A program made the position numbers and the translations under genes. Below, piece after piece: positions 1 through 8,638 of a DNA stretch of 48,450 bases (its first letter is position 1; each line of letters begins with the position of its first letter). The notes under the pieces are model-generated. The model saw only the letters and a program-made list of their open reading frames with translations, did not search any database and was not told the origin of the DNA. The stretch comes from Roseovarius sp. TE539. Lineage in GTDB: Bacteria; Pseudomonadota; Alphaproteobacteria; Rhodobacterales; Rhodobacteraceae. Where the stretch lies: contig NZ_QNGB01000027.1 of assembly GCF_003298505.1 (NCBI RefSeq), forward strand, positions 1 through 48,450, in the 5' to 3' direction.

Positions 1-1
1 G

Positions 2-496
2 ATCGCGTCCTTCTTCATCGGCCAGCCCGAGACCGAGGCCGCCTACCCGCCCGGCACTTCCAACGAGGTCTTCGCGGAGACGGTCTACAACAATGTGCTG
101 GGCCGGGCCTCGGACGCGGGGGGGCTGAAATTCTGGGTCGATGCGCTGGACGCGGAGGCGGTCAGCCGCGACCAGTTCATCCTCCAGGTCCTGCGCGGCG
201 CCAAGGTGGACCTGCCGCCGGACACCCCGCAGGAGTTCATCGACCAGCAACTGGAAGACCGGGCCTACCTGGAGGACAAGGTCGATATCGGGGCCTGTTT
301 CGCGGTGCACAAGGGAATGACGGACGTGGACAACGCCGCGGCGGCAATGACGCTCTTCGGGGACCAGGACACGGCCGACATCCCCGGTGCCGTGGCCGCC
401 ATCGACGATTTCCATGCCGACGCGCTGGACCCTGACACCGGCGAATTCCTCATGCCCCTCGTCGGCGTGCTGGATGATCCCTTCGCAGTGGCGTGA
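2..496 (+). CDS. DUF4214 domain protein, C-terminal part (5' end outside window)
   Basis: The frame is open from the left window edge, so only the last 164 codons are seen. The segment YNNVLGRASDAGGLKFWV matches the DUF4214 repeat signature (a tyrosine, then NVLGR, a D..GL pair and a tryptophan). This domain is common near the C-terminus of secreted calcium-binding or RTX-like proteins and S-layer-like proteins of marine alphaproteobacteria. The rest is acidic and rich in Asp and Ala, with no transmembrane segment. Its molecular function is unknown. The stop codon (494-496) lies two bases before the terminal repeat of an insertion sequence, so the natural C-terminus may have been changed by that insertion. 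The domain call is fairly secure; the full protein cannot be judged from this fragment. Confidence 0.7.
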   Translation: MASFFIGQPETEAAYPPGTSNEVFAETVYNNVLGRASDAGGLKFWVDALDAEAVSRDQFILQVLRGAKVDLPPDTPQEFIDQQLEDRAYLEDKVDIGACFAVHKGMTDVDNAAAAMTLFGDQDTADIPGAVAAIDDFHADALDPDTGEFLMPLVGVLDDPFAVA

Positions 497-576
497 CGTT
501 AGCAGGTTGCCGAAAAACCTCGCCTCGACAGGGACTTGAGAACATGATTCACCCTTTTCGGGCCACGAAGGGGGTG

Positions 577-1804
577 ATGATGCGCGGGACGGACGAGGCG
601 AGCGGGGCGCTGTTCACCTACGTGGATCTTGAGGATCGGATCCCTGCCGATCATCCGCTTCGGGCGATCCGTCGGATCGTGAACGACGCGTTGGCGAGCC
701 TCGATGCCGAGTTCGACGCGCTCTACACCGACTTTGGCCGCCCGTCGATCGCGCCGGAGCGTCTGATCCGGGCCAGCCTTCTGCAGATGCTGTTCTCGAT
801 CCGCTCCGAACGGCAGCTGATGGAGCAGATGGACTACAACCTGCTGTTCCGGTGGTTCGTTGGCCTTGGCATCGACGGCCCGGTGTGGGTCCCGACGGTG
901 TTCACCAAGAACCGCGACCGGCTGCTGAAGACCGACATGTCGCGCAAGGTGATGGCGGCGATCCTGGCGCACCCGGAGGTCAAGCCGCTGCTGTCGGACG
1001 AGCACTTCTCGGTGGACGGCACGCTGGTCAAGGCGTGGGCGTCGATGAAGAGCTTTCAGCCAAAGGAGAGCGCACCGCCGCATAACGACGGTCCGGGCGA
1101 CCCGCCACCGCTGCCACCGCCCGACGAAACCTCCCCAGACACCGACCAGCAACCCCAGCAGACCGAGACCCAGCCGATGTCCGACACAGCCCGCCAGCCC
1201 CGCAACGCCGAAGTGAACTTCCGGGGCGAGAAGCGTTCGAACGCGACCCACGCTTCGGTCACGGACCCCGATGCCCGCCTTTACAAAAAGGCGCCGTGTG
1301 CCGCGGCGACGCTGTGTTTCATGGGTGAGGAGGGAAAAGCCGACAGTCCGGGGGACTGTCGGCCCTGACGCAAGGCTGATGGAGAACCGCAACGGCCTCG
1401 TGGTGCAGGCGGACCTGACCCACGCCGATGGGCACGGCGAGCGCAAGGCGGCGCTGGAGATGATCAACCGGCACTCACCGGGCTCGACCCGCCGTTTGAC
1501 GCTGGCGGCAGACAAGGGGTATGACAGCGCCGACTTCGTCAAGAAACTGAGAGGCATGGTCGTGACGCCGCACATCGCGCAGAAGGCCCGGCATTCCGCC
1601 ATCGACGGTCGAACGACGCACCATCCCGGCTACGCCCTGTCCCAGCGACACCGCAAGAAGATCGAGGAACCATTCGGCTGGGCCAAGACCGTGGGCGGCA
1701 TGGCGCAGACCGTTCACCGCGGCCTCGACAGGGTCCGCGCGCAGTTCACGATGACCATGGCGGCCTGCAATCTCGCCAGATTGCCGAAGCTCCTGGCCTC
1801 CTGA
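577..1804 (+). pseudogene. DDE transposase (IS5/IS1182-like), disrupted by an insertion
   Basis: The N-terminal part (577-1326) reads as the helical N-terminal domain of IS5/IS1182-like transposases (YVDLEDRIPADHPLRAIRRIV), followed by FSVDGTLV with the first catalytic Asp. A proline-rich linker comes next, then the RGEKRSNATHAS and CFMG motifs. The C-terminal part continues one frame over from 1376 (LMENRNGLVV), with AADKGYDSADFV (second Asp) and KKIEEPFGW (Glu). Between the halves about 43 extra bases shift the frame and bring a stop at 1366-1368. The start at 577 is chosen because relatives begin MMRG and an AAGGGGG ribosome site precedes it; an upstream ATG at 544 is also open. WVPTVF replaces the usual WDxSxF in the N-terminal part, a further sign of decay. 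Confidence 0.8.
1339..1363. repeat. Perfect 11-bp palindrome inserted in the transposase
   Basis: GCCGACAGTCC, a 3-base loop GGG and GGACTGTCGGC form a perfect 11-bp inverted repeat. It lies inside the roughly 43-base insertion that splits the transposase between CFMG and LMENR. It would form a very stable hairpin and resembles REP-type palindromic units. Confidence 0.75.
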
Positions 1805-2114
1805 CCACGGCAGCGACCCTGAGCCCCGGGTCCGCACCCGCGGACGACCGGCCTTCAAGCAACGGCAGACGGGAAAACGTCCTTACAAACAGACTTCTTC
1901 AGAAACCTGTTAAGCAAAGCTAAGTGCGGCAATATTGCGGCTCTCCTCAAGCAGTCAACGCGTTTGCCTGAACGGCGGCTTTCGGGACGTCGACCCATCG
2001 TTGCGAATTCCCTTCCCTGCGCGAATCTGCCGCTTTTATCTTCGCCGAACGGCGGAGGCATACCAGGTGCAGGCCGGGAAACTTGCTTTGGGCAGAACAA
2101 TAGCGTTCACCCGG

Positions 2115-3497
2115 TCAGGTGAAATCCGTCTCGACCTCTCCGACAGCCTCTTCGAGGATGTCGAACATGCGGTCAATCTCGTCGTCGCTGATGATCAGCG
2201 GTGGCGAGAAAACGCACATGTTGATCAGGGGCCGCACGATCAGACCGCGCGCCTCGCACGCTTCATCAAGCCGTTCGCCCAGGGTACGTTGAACACTGAG
2301 TGGTGTGTCGCGCCCGTCCGTCAACCCTTCCAGACACCCAAGCAGGCCCATTCCACGCGCATCGCCGATGATCGGCGATTTTCCCAACGCGATCAGACGG
2401 TCCTGAAAACGTGGCGTCACAACGCGCACATGGTCCAGAAGTCTTTCCCGTTCCATGATCTCGATATTCTTCAGCGCGGCCGCGCAGGATACCGGATGTG
2501 CCGAATAGGTATATCCGTTTGGAAAGAGGACATCGTGATCGTCACCGGTCATCCGTTCCATGACGCGGTCCGAGATGATGCACGCCCCGAGCGGCAGGTA
2601 ACCCGATGTGAGTCCCTTGGCGCAGGTGATCATGTCGGGGACGATGCCGAACACGTCCTCGGACGCAAACCAGTGCCCGAGCCGGCCGAACGCCGTCACG
2701 ACCTCGTCGGAGATATAGAGTACGTCGTGCTTGCGGCAGATCTCCAGCGTGCGTCGGTGATACCCTTCGGGCGGGATGATGACGCCCCCCGAGCACAGGA
2801 TCGGTTCGGCGATGAAGGCGCCGATCCTGTCGGGTCCGATCTCGGCGATGGCGCGCTCCAGATCGGCCACCTTCTCATCGCACCATTGAGCCTCCGTCAT
2901 GCCTTCGGGCCGCGTGTAGGGATTCACGTCCGGCAGGAAGTGCACCAGCCGGTCCTCGAAGTCGAACCAGCTCTTGTCGCGCTCCTTGCCGGTCACGCTG
3001 GCTGCCAGGTAGGTCGAGCCGTGATATCCTTTCTCGCGTGCGATGACCTTTTTCTTTTCCGGGCGGCCAAGCCGGTTGTTGAGGAAATGCATCGTCCGGA
3101 TCGCGGTATCGACGGCGGTTGAGCCGCCGGTTGTGAACATCACGGTACTGAGCGGAGCGGGCGCGAGCGAGGCGACCTTTTCCGCCAGTTCGGCGGCGGG
3201 TGACGTGGTGACAGTCCAGGGGGATGCATAGGGCAGTGACATCACCTGTTCCGCAATGGCATCGGCCATTTCCTTGCGTCCATAGCCGATCTGAACGGCC
3301 CACATCCCGGCAGGTCCGTCGATCAGTTTGCGGCCATCGGCATCGTGAAGATATATGCCGTCTGCATGGGTGATCATGAACCTCTCGCCCTTTTTCCACG
3401 ATCCAAGATGCTCCCAAGGGTGGAGGTGATGATCACGGTCGGCCTTTGCCGTATGTGTCAGGGCCGCGTTGTGCCCGGGTTTGACGATATCGTCCAT
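2115..3497 (-). CDS. Class III (omega) aminotransferase, PLP-dependent
   Basis: This 460-residue protein is a fold-type I aminotransferase of class III. Its closest resemblance in memory is to the Chromobacterium-type omega-amino acid:pyruvate transaminases. The N-terminal HHLHPWEHLGSW and GYGRKEMADA motifs, TTGGSTAVDTAIR (about 122-134), KGYHGST (156-162, cofactor-stacking Tyr), DEVVTAFGR (264-272, Asp contacting the pyridine nitrogen) and CAKGLTSGYLPLGA (292-305, Schiff-base Lys294) are all present. Length is normal, and all cofactor residues are intact, so it should be active. It would move an amino group from an amine or omega-amino acid to pyruvate or a similar oxo-acid in the cytoplasm. 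The exact substrate cannot be read from the sequence. It is transcribed alone, about 400 bases downstream of the ynjBCD-type operon on the same strand. Confidence 0.85.
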   Translation of the reverse strand: MDDIVKPGHNAALTHTAKADRDHHLHPWEHLGSWKKGERFMITHADGIYLHDADGRKLIDGPAGMWAVQIGYGRKEMADAIAEQVMSLPYASPWTVTTSPAAELAEKVASLAPAPLSTVMFTTGGSTAVDTAIRTMHFLNNRLGRPEKKKVIAREKGYHGSTYLAASVTGKERDKSWFDFEDRLVHFLPDVNPYTRPEGMTEAQWCDEKVADLERAIAEIGPDRIGAFIAEPILCSGGVIIPPEGYHRRTLEICRKHDVLYISDEVVTAFGRLGHWFASEDVFGIVPDMITCAKGLTSGYLPLGACIISDRVMERMTGDDHDVLFPNGYTYSAHPVSCAAALKNIEIMERERLLDHVRVVTPRFQDRLIALGKSPIIGDARGMGLLGCLEGLTDGRDTPLSVQRTLGERLDEACEARGLIVRPLINMCVFSPPLIISDDEIDRMFDILEEAVGEVETDFT

Positions 3498-3892
3498 TTC
3501 CGATCCTTCCTGTCTCGCCGTGGCGTGGCCGGCCTTTCAGATGGCAATTCGGAATGTTCGGGACGGTCGTTCGAGCCTGCCTGTTCCCGCCCGGTTTCCC
3601 GAATTCGTCCATCCCAAGCGCTTGCAGGTCCGCACCTGTGCCGCGTCATGCACGCACCCGTGGCCGGCCATGGATGCCTTCACCGGCCTGGTCATTCATT
3701 CCGATCATTCGTGTGCCACCATCCTTGAACCCACCCCCGCAAGGGAAGTGCCGGGCAGGTTATGGAGGCCCCGCTCCACGTTACACATTGAATGCATGAT
3801 TATTCAATCAAAAGCTTGCGGAGGCCGGCCGCGGCGGGCGGCCGCTTGAAAGTGTCAGCGCCGCTGTCTTAGCGTTGCACCCGCGATCCGGT
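3498..3892. other. Intergenic region upstream of the aminotransferase
   Basis: This 395-base stretch separates the aminotransferase start from the end of the ABC ATPase gene, both on the minus strand. No coding potential is convincing. The part near 3781-3812 is clearly AT-rich compared with its surroundings and holds an inverted repeat (3787-3808). The aminotransferase promoter should lie here. Confidence 0.5.
3787..3808. promoter_or_regulatory. Inverted repeat, possible operator
   Basis: ATTGAAT and ATTCAAT form a perfect 7-bp inverted repeat around an 8-base spacer in an AT-rich patch of an otherwise GC-rich gap. It lies about 290 bases upstream of the aminotransferase start. The shape suits a dimeric regulator, but the arms are spaced wider than an ArgR box, and no regulator gene is adjacent. 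Function is inferred only. Confidence 0.3.
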
Positions 3893-4564
3893 TCAATTTC
3901 GGGTGGCCAGCTGCCCCATGCAGTGAACCGGGCCTCCGGCGGCCTCGGCATCGGAGTGATCGTGGGTGACCTGAAGCACCGGGAGGGCGCGACGGCGGGC
4001 CACTTCGAAGACCAGAGCGCGCGTTTGTTGGCGCAGGCCGGTGTCGAGCCTCGAGAATGCCTCGTCCAACAGCAGCGCGCGAGGTTCGGAAAGAAGCGTG
4101 CGCTGCAGCGCCACGCGCGCACGTTGACCGCCCGAGAGCGTCGCCGGATCGCGATCCGCGAAGCCCGAAAGGCCGACCTCGTCCAGGGCCGCTTCGACCC
4201 GGTCGCGACGGGCCGCACGTCCTTTGAGGGCCGGCTTCAATCCGAAGGCAAGGTTCGCCCCGACCGACAGGTGCGGAAAAAGATACTCGTCCTGAAAGAG
4301 GATCCCCACCTGCCGCGCTTCGGTTGGCAATCCGGCCAGATCCTGACCGTCAAGCCGGATACGGCCGGTCAGCCTGAAGGCTGGTGGAAGGGTTCCGGTG
4401 ATTGCCGCCAGAAGCGTCGATTTGCCCGACCCCGATGGCCCCATGACCGTCAGAACCTCGCCAGGATCGACATTGCAGTCCAGCGCAATCAGCCGGGTGT
4501 CATCGAGCGAGATCGTTACACCCTCGAAGCGCAGGCCGGGAGGGAAGGCGGTATTCTCAGGCAT
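3893..4564 (-). CDS. ynjD: ABC transporter ATP-binding protein, YnjD-like
   Basis: A 223-residue ABC ATPase with all key motifs: Walker A GPSGSGKST (42-50), Q-loop Gln91, signature LSGGQRARV (143-151), Walker B ALLLDEAF (163-170) and the switch His201. It pairs with the fused permease (4557-6302) and the binding protein (6312-7541), in the arrangement of Escherichia coli ynjBCD. It would drive import of the still unidentified ligand. The start at 4564 (MPENTAFPPG) overlaps the permease gene by 8 bases, which suggests translational coupling; a longer upstream frame has no family resemblance. The family belongs to the importers related to Fe3+/thiamine/sulfate systems. Confidence 0.8.
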   Translation of the reverse strand: MPENTAFPPGLRFEGVTISLDDTRLIALDCNVDPGEVLTVMGPSGSGKSTLLAAITGTLPPAFRLTGRIRLDGQDLAGLPTEARQVGILFQDEYLFPHLSVGANLAFGLKPALKGRAARRDRVEAALDEVGLSGFADRDPATLSGGQRARVALQRTLLSEPRALLLDEAFSRLDTGLRQQTRALVFEVARRRALPVLQVTHDHSDAEAAGGPVHCMGQLATRN

Positions 4565-6302
4565 GTAGAAGACCTTTGCGATTGCGCCAAAGGAGACGCG
4601 GCAACACAAGTGCGAGGGCGAAGGGCGCGAGGGCGGCGGCGGTCTGTGCCAGCGCATAGACGCCTGTTACCCGTCTGTCGCCACCCGAGGCGAGGGCCAC
4701 AGCCTCGGTCGTCAGGGTCGGCACACGGCCCGCCCCGACCAGAAGCGTTGGCAGGTATTGCCCGACCGAAACGGCAAAGCCCACGGCGGTGGCGATCAGC
4801 ACCGGTCGCAGCAGCATCGGCAGGCGCACCATCCATAGAACCCGATCCGGACCGGCGCCAAGCGCGCGTGCGGTCGTGTCGTGCTTGGCGTCCCAGACGC
4901 GCCATGGATCGGCCAGCGAAAGGAAGACATAGGGCAGTACGAAGACCAGATGCGCTGCGATCACCGCCATGCGCCCACCATCCAGACCCGCGCCTATGGA
5001 AAGCGTCTGGAAACCCGTGAGAAAGGCGACCTGCGGCACGATCAGCGGCAGATACAGCAGCCAGAGCGCGCGGGTGGCCGGCCGCAGGCCGTGGCGATGT
5101 TCTGCTTCGAGGCAGGCAAGCGTCAAAAGAAGGGCGAGGCCTGTCGCGGCGCCGGCTATGATCAACGTTTCACCCGCCGGTCCGGCAAGCTGCGCCCCGT
5201 AGCGGTTCCAGTTCCGCCAGGTGAACCCGTCAGGCAGCAGATCAGGGAACTGCCAGAGCCCGGCAAAGGACCAGATGACCTGTCCTGCCAGTCCCGCGAT
5301 CACCGCCAGTGCCGCGGTTGCCCCGAGTATCAGCGCCGCGCCGCGGATCACCTGATCGGGGCCGCGCCATCCCCGGCCGCCGGTACTCACCCAGATTTTT
5401 CCAAGCCGGCCTGCCACGATCTCGGCCAGGCGCCAGAGACCGATCCCGAAAAGCACCAGCCCGAGCTGCAGCACAGCACCGGCTGCGGCCTGAAACCTGA
5501 GGGCGAGGTCGGGGTCGTTCATCCAGCGCACCACTTGCACCGCCAGGGTGGGCGGCGTGTTTGGCCCGAGGATGATCGCGACGTCCACCACCGACATCGA
5601 GAACGCGAGCACCGCGAATACCGGCAACCGGATCTGCCGGTAGACAAGCGGGAAAACCGTCTTGAGCCAACCGGTGATCCGGGCATACCCGAGACATTGC
5701 GCGACCCGCAGGCTGGACGCGGGGCGTACCTGCGTCAGCGCCGCGAGCGTCATGAGAAGAAGGAATGGCACCTCCTTGGTGACCAGCCCGAAAATCAGGC
5801 TGAGCCCGGCGGGATCCTGAAGGATCAACAAATCCGGTGGTCTGGTCCAGCCAGTCACCCAGGGCGAGAGGCCCCTGGAAAGCCAGCCCGATGGCGCGAT
5901 GAGGAATGCCAGTCCGAAAGCCGCGGCAGCATGGGGCACGGACAGAAGTGGCGACAGGAGACGCTCTATCATGGTGAAACTGCGCGTCCCTGCCCACCCG
6001 GCGCAGATGAGTGTCACGATCGCCAGGGAAATCGCGGTTGCGCCAAGACCGACCCCCAGGCTCAACATCACGGCGCGCGACAGCCCCGGCCATTCCAGGA
6101 GGGCGCGCAATGGGTCAAGGCTCAGACCGGTGCCTTGAAGCGCCGGCATGTAGCCGAAAGCCGGGGCCAGCGTACCCAGGATGCCCGCCAGCACGGGCCC
6201 CAGCATGACCACCAGCGTGACCAGCGGTGCCCAAGGCAGGAACCGCGCCCGCCGGGGCCGGCGCCCGGCCATGCGAACCGTTGTGACAGGCGCGGTGCCC
6301 AT
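4557..6302 (-). CDS. ynjC: ABC transporter permease, YnjC-like (two permease halves fused)
   Basis: A 581-residue, very hydrophobic protein made of two MetI-type permease halves joined in one chain, as in YnjC and FbpB/ThiP-type permeases. About six membrane segments occur in each half. The cytoplasmic EAA-like loops are seen near residue 205 (RVAQCLGYARITGW, degenerate) and in the second half (TARALGAGPDRVLWMVRLP). These loops contact the ATPase. It would form the inner-membrane channel for the ligand delivered by the binding protein encoded just upstream (9-base gap). All three transporter genes are in the same order as in E. coli. The substrate is unknown; thiamine-like compounds are one possibility given the kinase next door. 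Confidence 0.8.
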   Translation of the reverse strand: MGTAPVTTVRMAGRRPRRARFLPWAPLVTLVVMLGPVLAGILGTLAPAFGYMPALQGTGLSLDPLRALLEWPGLSRAVMLSLGVGLGATAISLAIVTLICAGWAGTRSFTMIERLLSPLLSVPHAAAAFGLAFLIAPSGWLSRGLSPWVTGWTRPPDLLILQDPAGLSLIFGLVTKEVPFLLLMTLAALTQVRPASSLRVAQCLGYARITGWLKTVFPLVYRQIRLPVFAVLAFSMSVVDVAIILGPNTPPTLAVQVVRWMNDPDLALRFQAAAGAVLQLGLVLFGIGLWRLAEIVAGRLGKIWVSTGGRGWRGPDQVIRGAALILGATAALAVIAGLAGQVIWSFAGLWQFPDLLPDGFTWRNWNRYGAQLAGPAGETLIIAGAATGLALLLTLACLEAEHRHGLRPATRALWLLYLPLIVPQVAFLTGFQTLSIGAGLDGGRMAVIAAHLVFVLPYVFLSLADPWRVWDAKHDTTARALGAGPDRVLWMVRLPMLLRPVLIATAVGFAVSVGQYLPTLLVGAGRVPTLTTEAVALASGGDRRVTGVYALAQTAAALAPFALALVLPRLLWRNRKGLLHA

Positions 6303-6311
6303 GCGGGGACT

Positions 6312-7541
6312 TTACTGTCCGACGCCGTAACGTGCGGTCCAGTCCTGCTCAAGCCGGACCATCCAGGAGGGGTGAGGTTCCGGCAGCGCTTCGCCCAGTT
6401 CTGCAGGGGTGAGCGTCGCGACACCCAACTCTATCGCATCGAAGCGGGCGCGGTCCTTCGGATCGAGCTTGTCCATCGCCAGAACCGTGCCGCTTCCCCA
6501 GACAGCCGGATCCTGCTTGCGTGCCTGTGCCTCGGGCGACATCAGGAAGTTTGCCAGGACCATGGCACCGGCCTTGGCATTGGCGTTGTATGGAATGGCG
6601 ACGAAGCTGGCGTTGCCGATGGTGCCCCCGTCCAGCACATAGCTGCGCACAGTGTCCGGGAGTTCGTAATTGGCGATCGCGTTCGACGGCGCGTTGAGCT
6701 CGATGCTCAGCGCCAGGTCGATTTCGCCATCGGCCATCAGCTGTATCAGGCGGGTGCTTGACTGCGGGTAGGCCGCGCCGCTGCGCCACAGGTTCGGGGT
6801 CAGTTCGTCGAGATACTGCCAAAGCGGTTCGGTCGCCGTGACATAGGCGGTTTCATTGACCGGTTGCTGGAGAACATCCGGATTTGGAGCGAGTTCGATC
6901 ACGGCCTGCTTTAGAAATGTCGATCCCACGAAATCGGGCGGTTGCGGATAAGCAAAACGCCCCGGATTGGCCTTTGCCCATTCCAGGATTTCCGGAATTG
7001 ACCGTGGTGGATCAGTCAGGTGCGCCGTGTCGTGATAGAAAATGATCTGTGCCATTCCCCAGGGGGCTTCAAGCCCGTCCGTGGGCACCGTGAAATCGGA
7101 CGTGACTGCCGGCTTGCCCTCGACATCGACATATTTCCAGTTCGGCACGTCCTCGGCCCAGGGACCGAACAGGAGTCCCTTTTCCTTCATCGCTGCGAAA
7201 TTCTCGCCATTGATCCAGATGAGATCGACTGAACCGTCCTGGTCCTTTCCGGCGGACTTTTCTGCGATCACACGGCTTACGGCGTCGGCGGTATCCTTGA
7301 GCTTGACATGCTCGACAGTCACCCCGTGACGTTCGGCCAACCTGTCCCCGGCCCAGCGGATATAGTCATTGATCGCGTTGGAACCGCCCCATGCATGCCA
7401 GTAGACGGTTTGGCCTTCCGCGGCTTGCTTCACCGCCTTCCAATCGGCCGGATCGGGCGCCGCGTCCTGTGCGGACGACGGCGCACCGAGGCCAAGCGCC
7501 AGCCCGACCGCGGCCAGCGATTTGAGTATGTATCGGCTCAT
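6312..7541 (-). CDS. ynjB: ABC transporter substrate-binding protein, YnjB-like
   Basis: A 409-residue protein with a clear signal peptide (basic MSRYILK, hydrophobic core, cleavage expected after SSA at about residue 24), so it is periplasmic. The body reads as a type II binding protein of the YnjB family: VYWHAWGGSNAINDYIRWAG near the start, VDLIWINGENFAAMKEKGLL, and EAPWGMAQIIFYHDTA. Length is normal for the family. It follows the APH-fold kinase gene by 26 bases and precedes the permease by 9, so all four are probably one transcript. E. coli YnjB is often annotated as a putative thiamine-type binding protein without firm proof, so the ligand is left open. Confidence 0.8.
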   Translation of the reverse strand: MSRYILKSLAAVGLALGLGAPSSAQDAAPDPADWKAVKQAAEGQTVYWHAWGGSNAINDYIRWAGDRLAERHGVTVEHVKLKDTADAVSRVIAEKSAGKDQDGSVDLIWINGENFAAMKEKGLLFGPWAEDVPNWKYVDVEGKPAVTSDFTVPTDGLEAPWGMAQIIFYHDTAHLTDPPRSIPEILEWAKANPGRFAYPQPPDFVGSTFLKQAVIELAPNPDVLQQPVNETAYVTATEPLWQYLDELTPNLWRSGAAYPQSSTRLIQLMADGEIDLALSIELNAPSNAIANYELPDTVRSYVLDGGTIGNASFVAIPYNANAKAGAMVLANFLMSPEAQARKQDPAVWGSGTVLAMDKLDPKDRARFDAIELGVATLTPAELGEALPEPHPSWMVRLEQDWTARYGVGQ

Positions 7542-7567
7542 TGCGGATTCTCCATGTTTTCGGATGA

Positions 7568-8638
7568 TTATATCAGATTGGCAAGATGGTTGAATTCATT
7601 GCCGATCCGGGTCGCGATTTCGGGGTCGAGGTAATGGTCGACACGATCCTTCACGTGGGCGACCAGGTTTTCCTCGCTGTTGTCGGCAGCCCAGTCCTCG
7701 CCCTTTAGGCTGGCTTCGGCCTCGCGGCCTGACAGAACCCTCCATTTCGCGCACCATGTCATCGACCAGAGCCACATCGCCCGGCGCATCGGCAAAATCC
7801 AGAGGCGAGCGGCCTCGCGCTCGGGCGCGGGCAGACAGGTCAGCCAGTGCCCGCAGGCGGCCGCCGTTTGCTCGGGTGTCAGGACCGCGTGTGTGGCCAC
7901 ATCCCACGTGGTAGAGGTGTAAAGGGTGGCATGGGCCAGATCGAGGGGCGGCGCGCTGTAGCGGGCCTTTTCAAGATCCACGAGCACGGCACGGCCGGAT
8001 TTGTCGATCAGGAAGTTTCCCGGATGGGCATCAAATGAAATCAACCGCCTTGGCGGGCGGGCCGTTGCAACGGCAAGTTCCTGCAGTATCGCGATATTCT
8101 CCTCAAGCACGGCGCGAGTCCGGGGACTGATCCGCGCGGCTTCCAGATACTCGGCCTGGGCGCCGATCTCGTTGAGAAGCCCTTTCAGCGGATCCGCGGG
8201 CGACAACAGCGGTGCGCGCTCCGATGCCTCCGGAACGGGCAGTGCATGGATCGCGGCCAGGGCCTCCATGATGGCGGGCAGATCCCCGGGAAGGTTGGCC
8301 GTGCGTCCTTCGATTTCTTCTACGACAAGACCGCCACGCGGCAACGGCCCTGATGGAGACAGCACCGCGTGAAGACGGGGGGCATGGCCGCTGGCACTAG
8401 CCCGCGAGAAGCAGGCGGCCTGGTAGGCGAGGTTCTCATCCGGTTTCAGGTTCATCTGACTCTGCTTGGGCAGCCGCGCGATCCACCCGGTGCCGGGCAG
8501 GCGCAGGTGATCATGGGCAAGGCCGGTATCGGGCATCAATTCCGGTGGCCCGGTTGCGATACTCGCGGGTTCCAAGGCTTGGACTAGAGAGTGTTTCAGG
8601 CCGTCTCGTCGGGTCATTGCAGTTCGGTTCACAGCCAT
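7568..8638 (-). CDS. APH-fold phosphotransferase (thiamine kinase-like or choline kinase-like)
   Basis: A 356-residue protein of the aminoglycoside phosphotransferase/choline kinase fold. The catalytic loop reads SFDAHPGNFLID (catalytic Asp203, metal-binding Asn208), and the DFG-equivalent is VLVDLEKA (Asp221). The usual His of the HxD motif is Ser here. It is the first gene of the operon with the YnjBCD-type importer, so it probably phosphorylates the imported compound and traps it in the cell. A thiamine-kinase-like role (as in YcfN) fits both the fold and the transporter, but choline or other alcohol substrates are equally open. The start at 8638 (MAVNR) is chosen for its AGGTGG ribosome site; an ATG at 8617 lacks one. 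Resistance function is unlikely in this setting. Confidence 0.7.
   Translation of the reverse strand: MAVNRTAMTRRDGLKHSLVQALEPASIATGPPELMPDTGLAHDHLRLPGTGWIARLPKQSQMNLKPDENLAYQAACFSRASASGHAPRLHAVLSPSGPLPRGGLVVEEIEGRTANLPGDLPAIMEALAAIHALPVPEASERAPLLSPADPLKGLLNEIGAQAEYLEAARISPRTRAVLEENIAILQELAVATARPPRRLISFDAHPGNFLIDKSGRAVLVDLEKARYSAPPLDLAHATLYTSTTWDVATHAVLTPEQTAAACGHWLTCLPAPEREAARLWILPMRRAMWLWSMTWCAKWRVLSGREAEASLKGEDWAADNSEENLVAHVKDRVDHYLDPEIATRIGNEFNHLANLI

Larger units (their letters stand above)
499..1913 (+). mobile_element. IS5/IS1182-like insertion sequence with broken transposase
   Basis: The element is about 1.4 kb and is bounded by imperfect terminal inverted repeats. The left repeat (499 onward, TTAGCAGGTTGCCGAAAAA) and the reverse complement of the right end (1893-1913, TTAACAGGTTTCTGAAGAA) agree at about 15 of 19 positions. 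It carries one DDE transposase gene that is now frameshifted (577-1804). I could not identify a convincing target-site duplication, so the exact ends are uncertain by a few bases. The family is inferred from the transposase. Confidence 0.7.

Noticed and set aside
1327..1368. Programmed -1 ribosomal frameshifting at GGGAAAA followed by the hairpin in the first transposase
   Set aside because: The heptamer is in the right phase and the hairpin follows, but a -1 slip leads to the wrong frame: the downstream half needs +1 (or -2). The extra bases also interrupt conserved motifs. A decayed gene is simpler.
3787..3808. ArgR box
   Set aside because: The arms TGAAT/ATTCA are present but separated by 8 bases rather than 4, so the geometry does not fit.
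4881..6761. A 626-codon open frame antisense to the YnjC- and YnjB-like genes
   Set aside because: Low-complexity product rich in Gln, Arg and Pro; no family resemblance; the minus strand has clear transporter genes.
7568..8638. Aminoglycoside resistance gene
   Set aside because: The fold is shared, but the gene is in operon with an importer and lacks the usual HxD histidine. A metabolic kinase is more likely.
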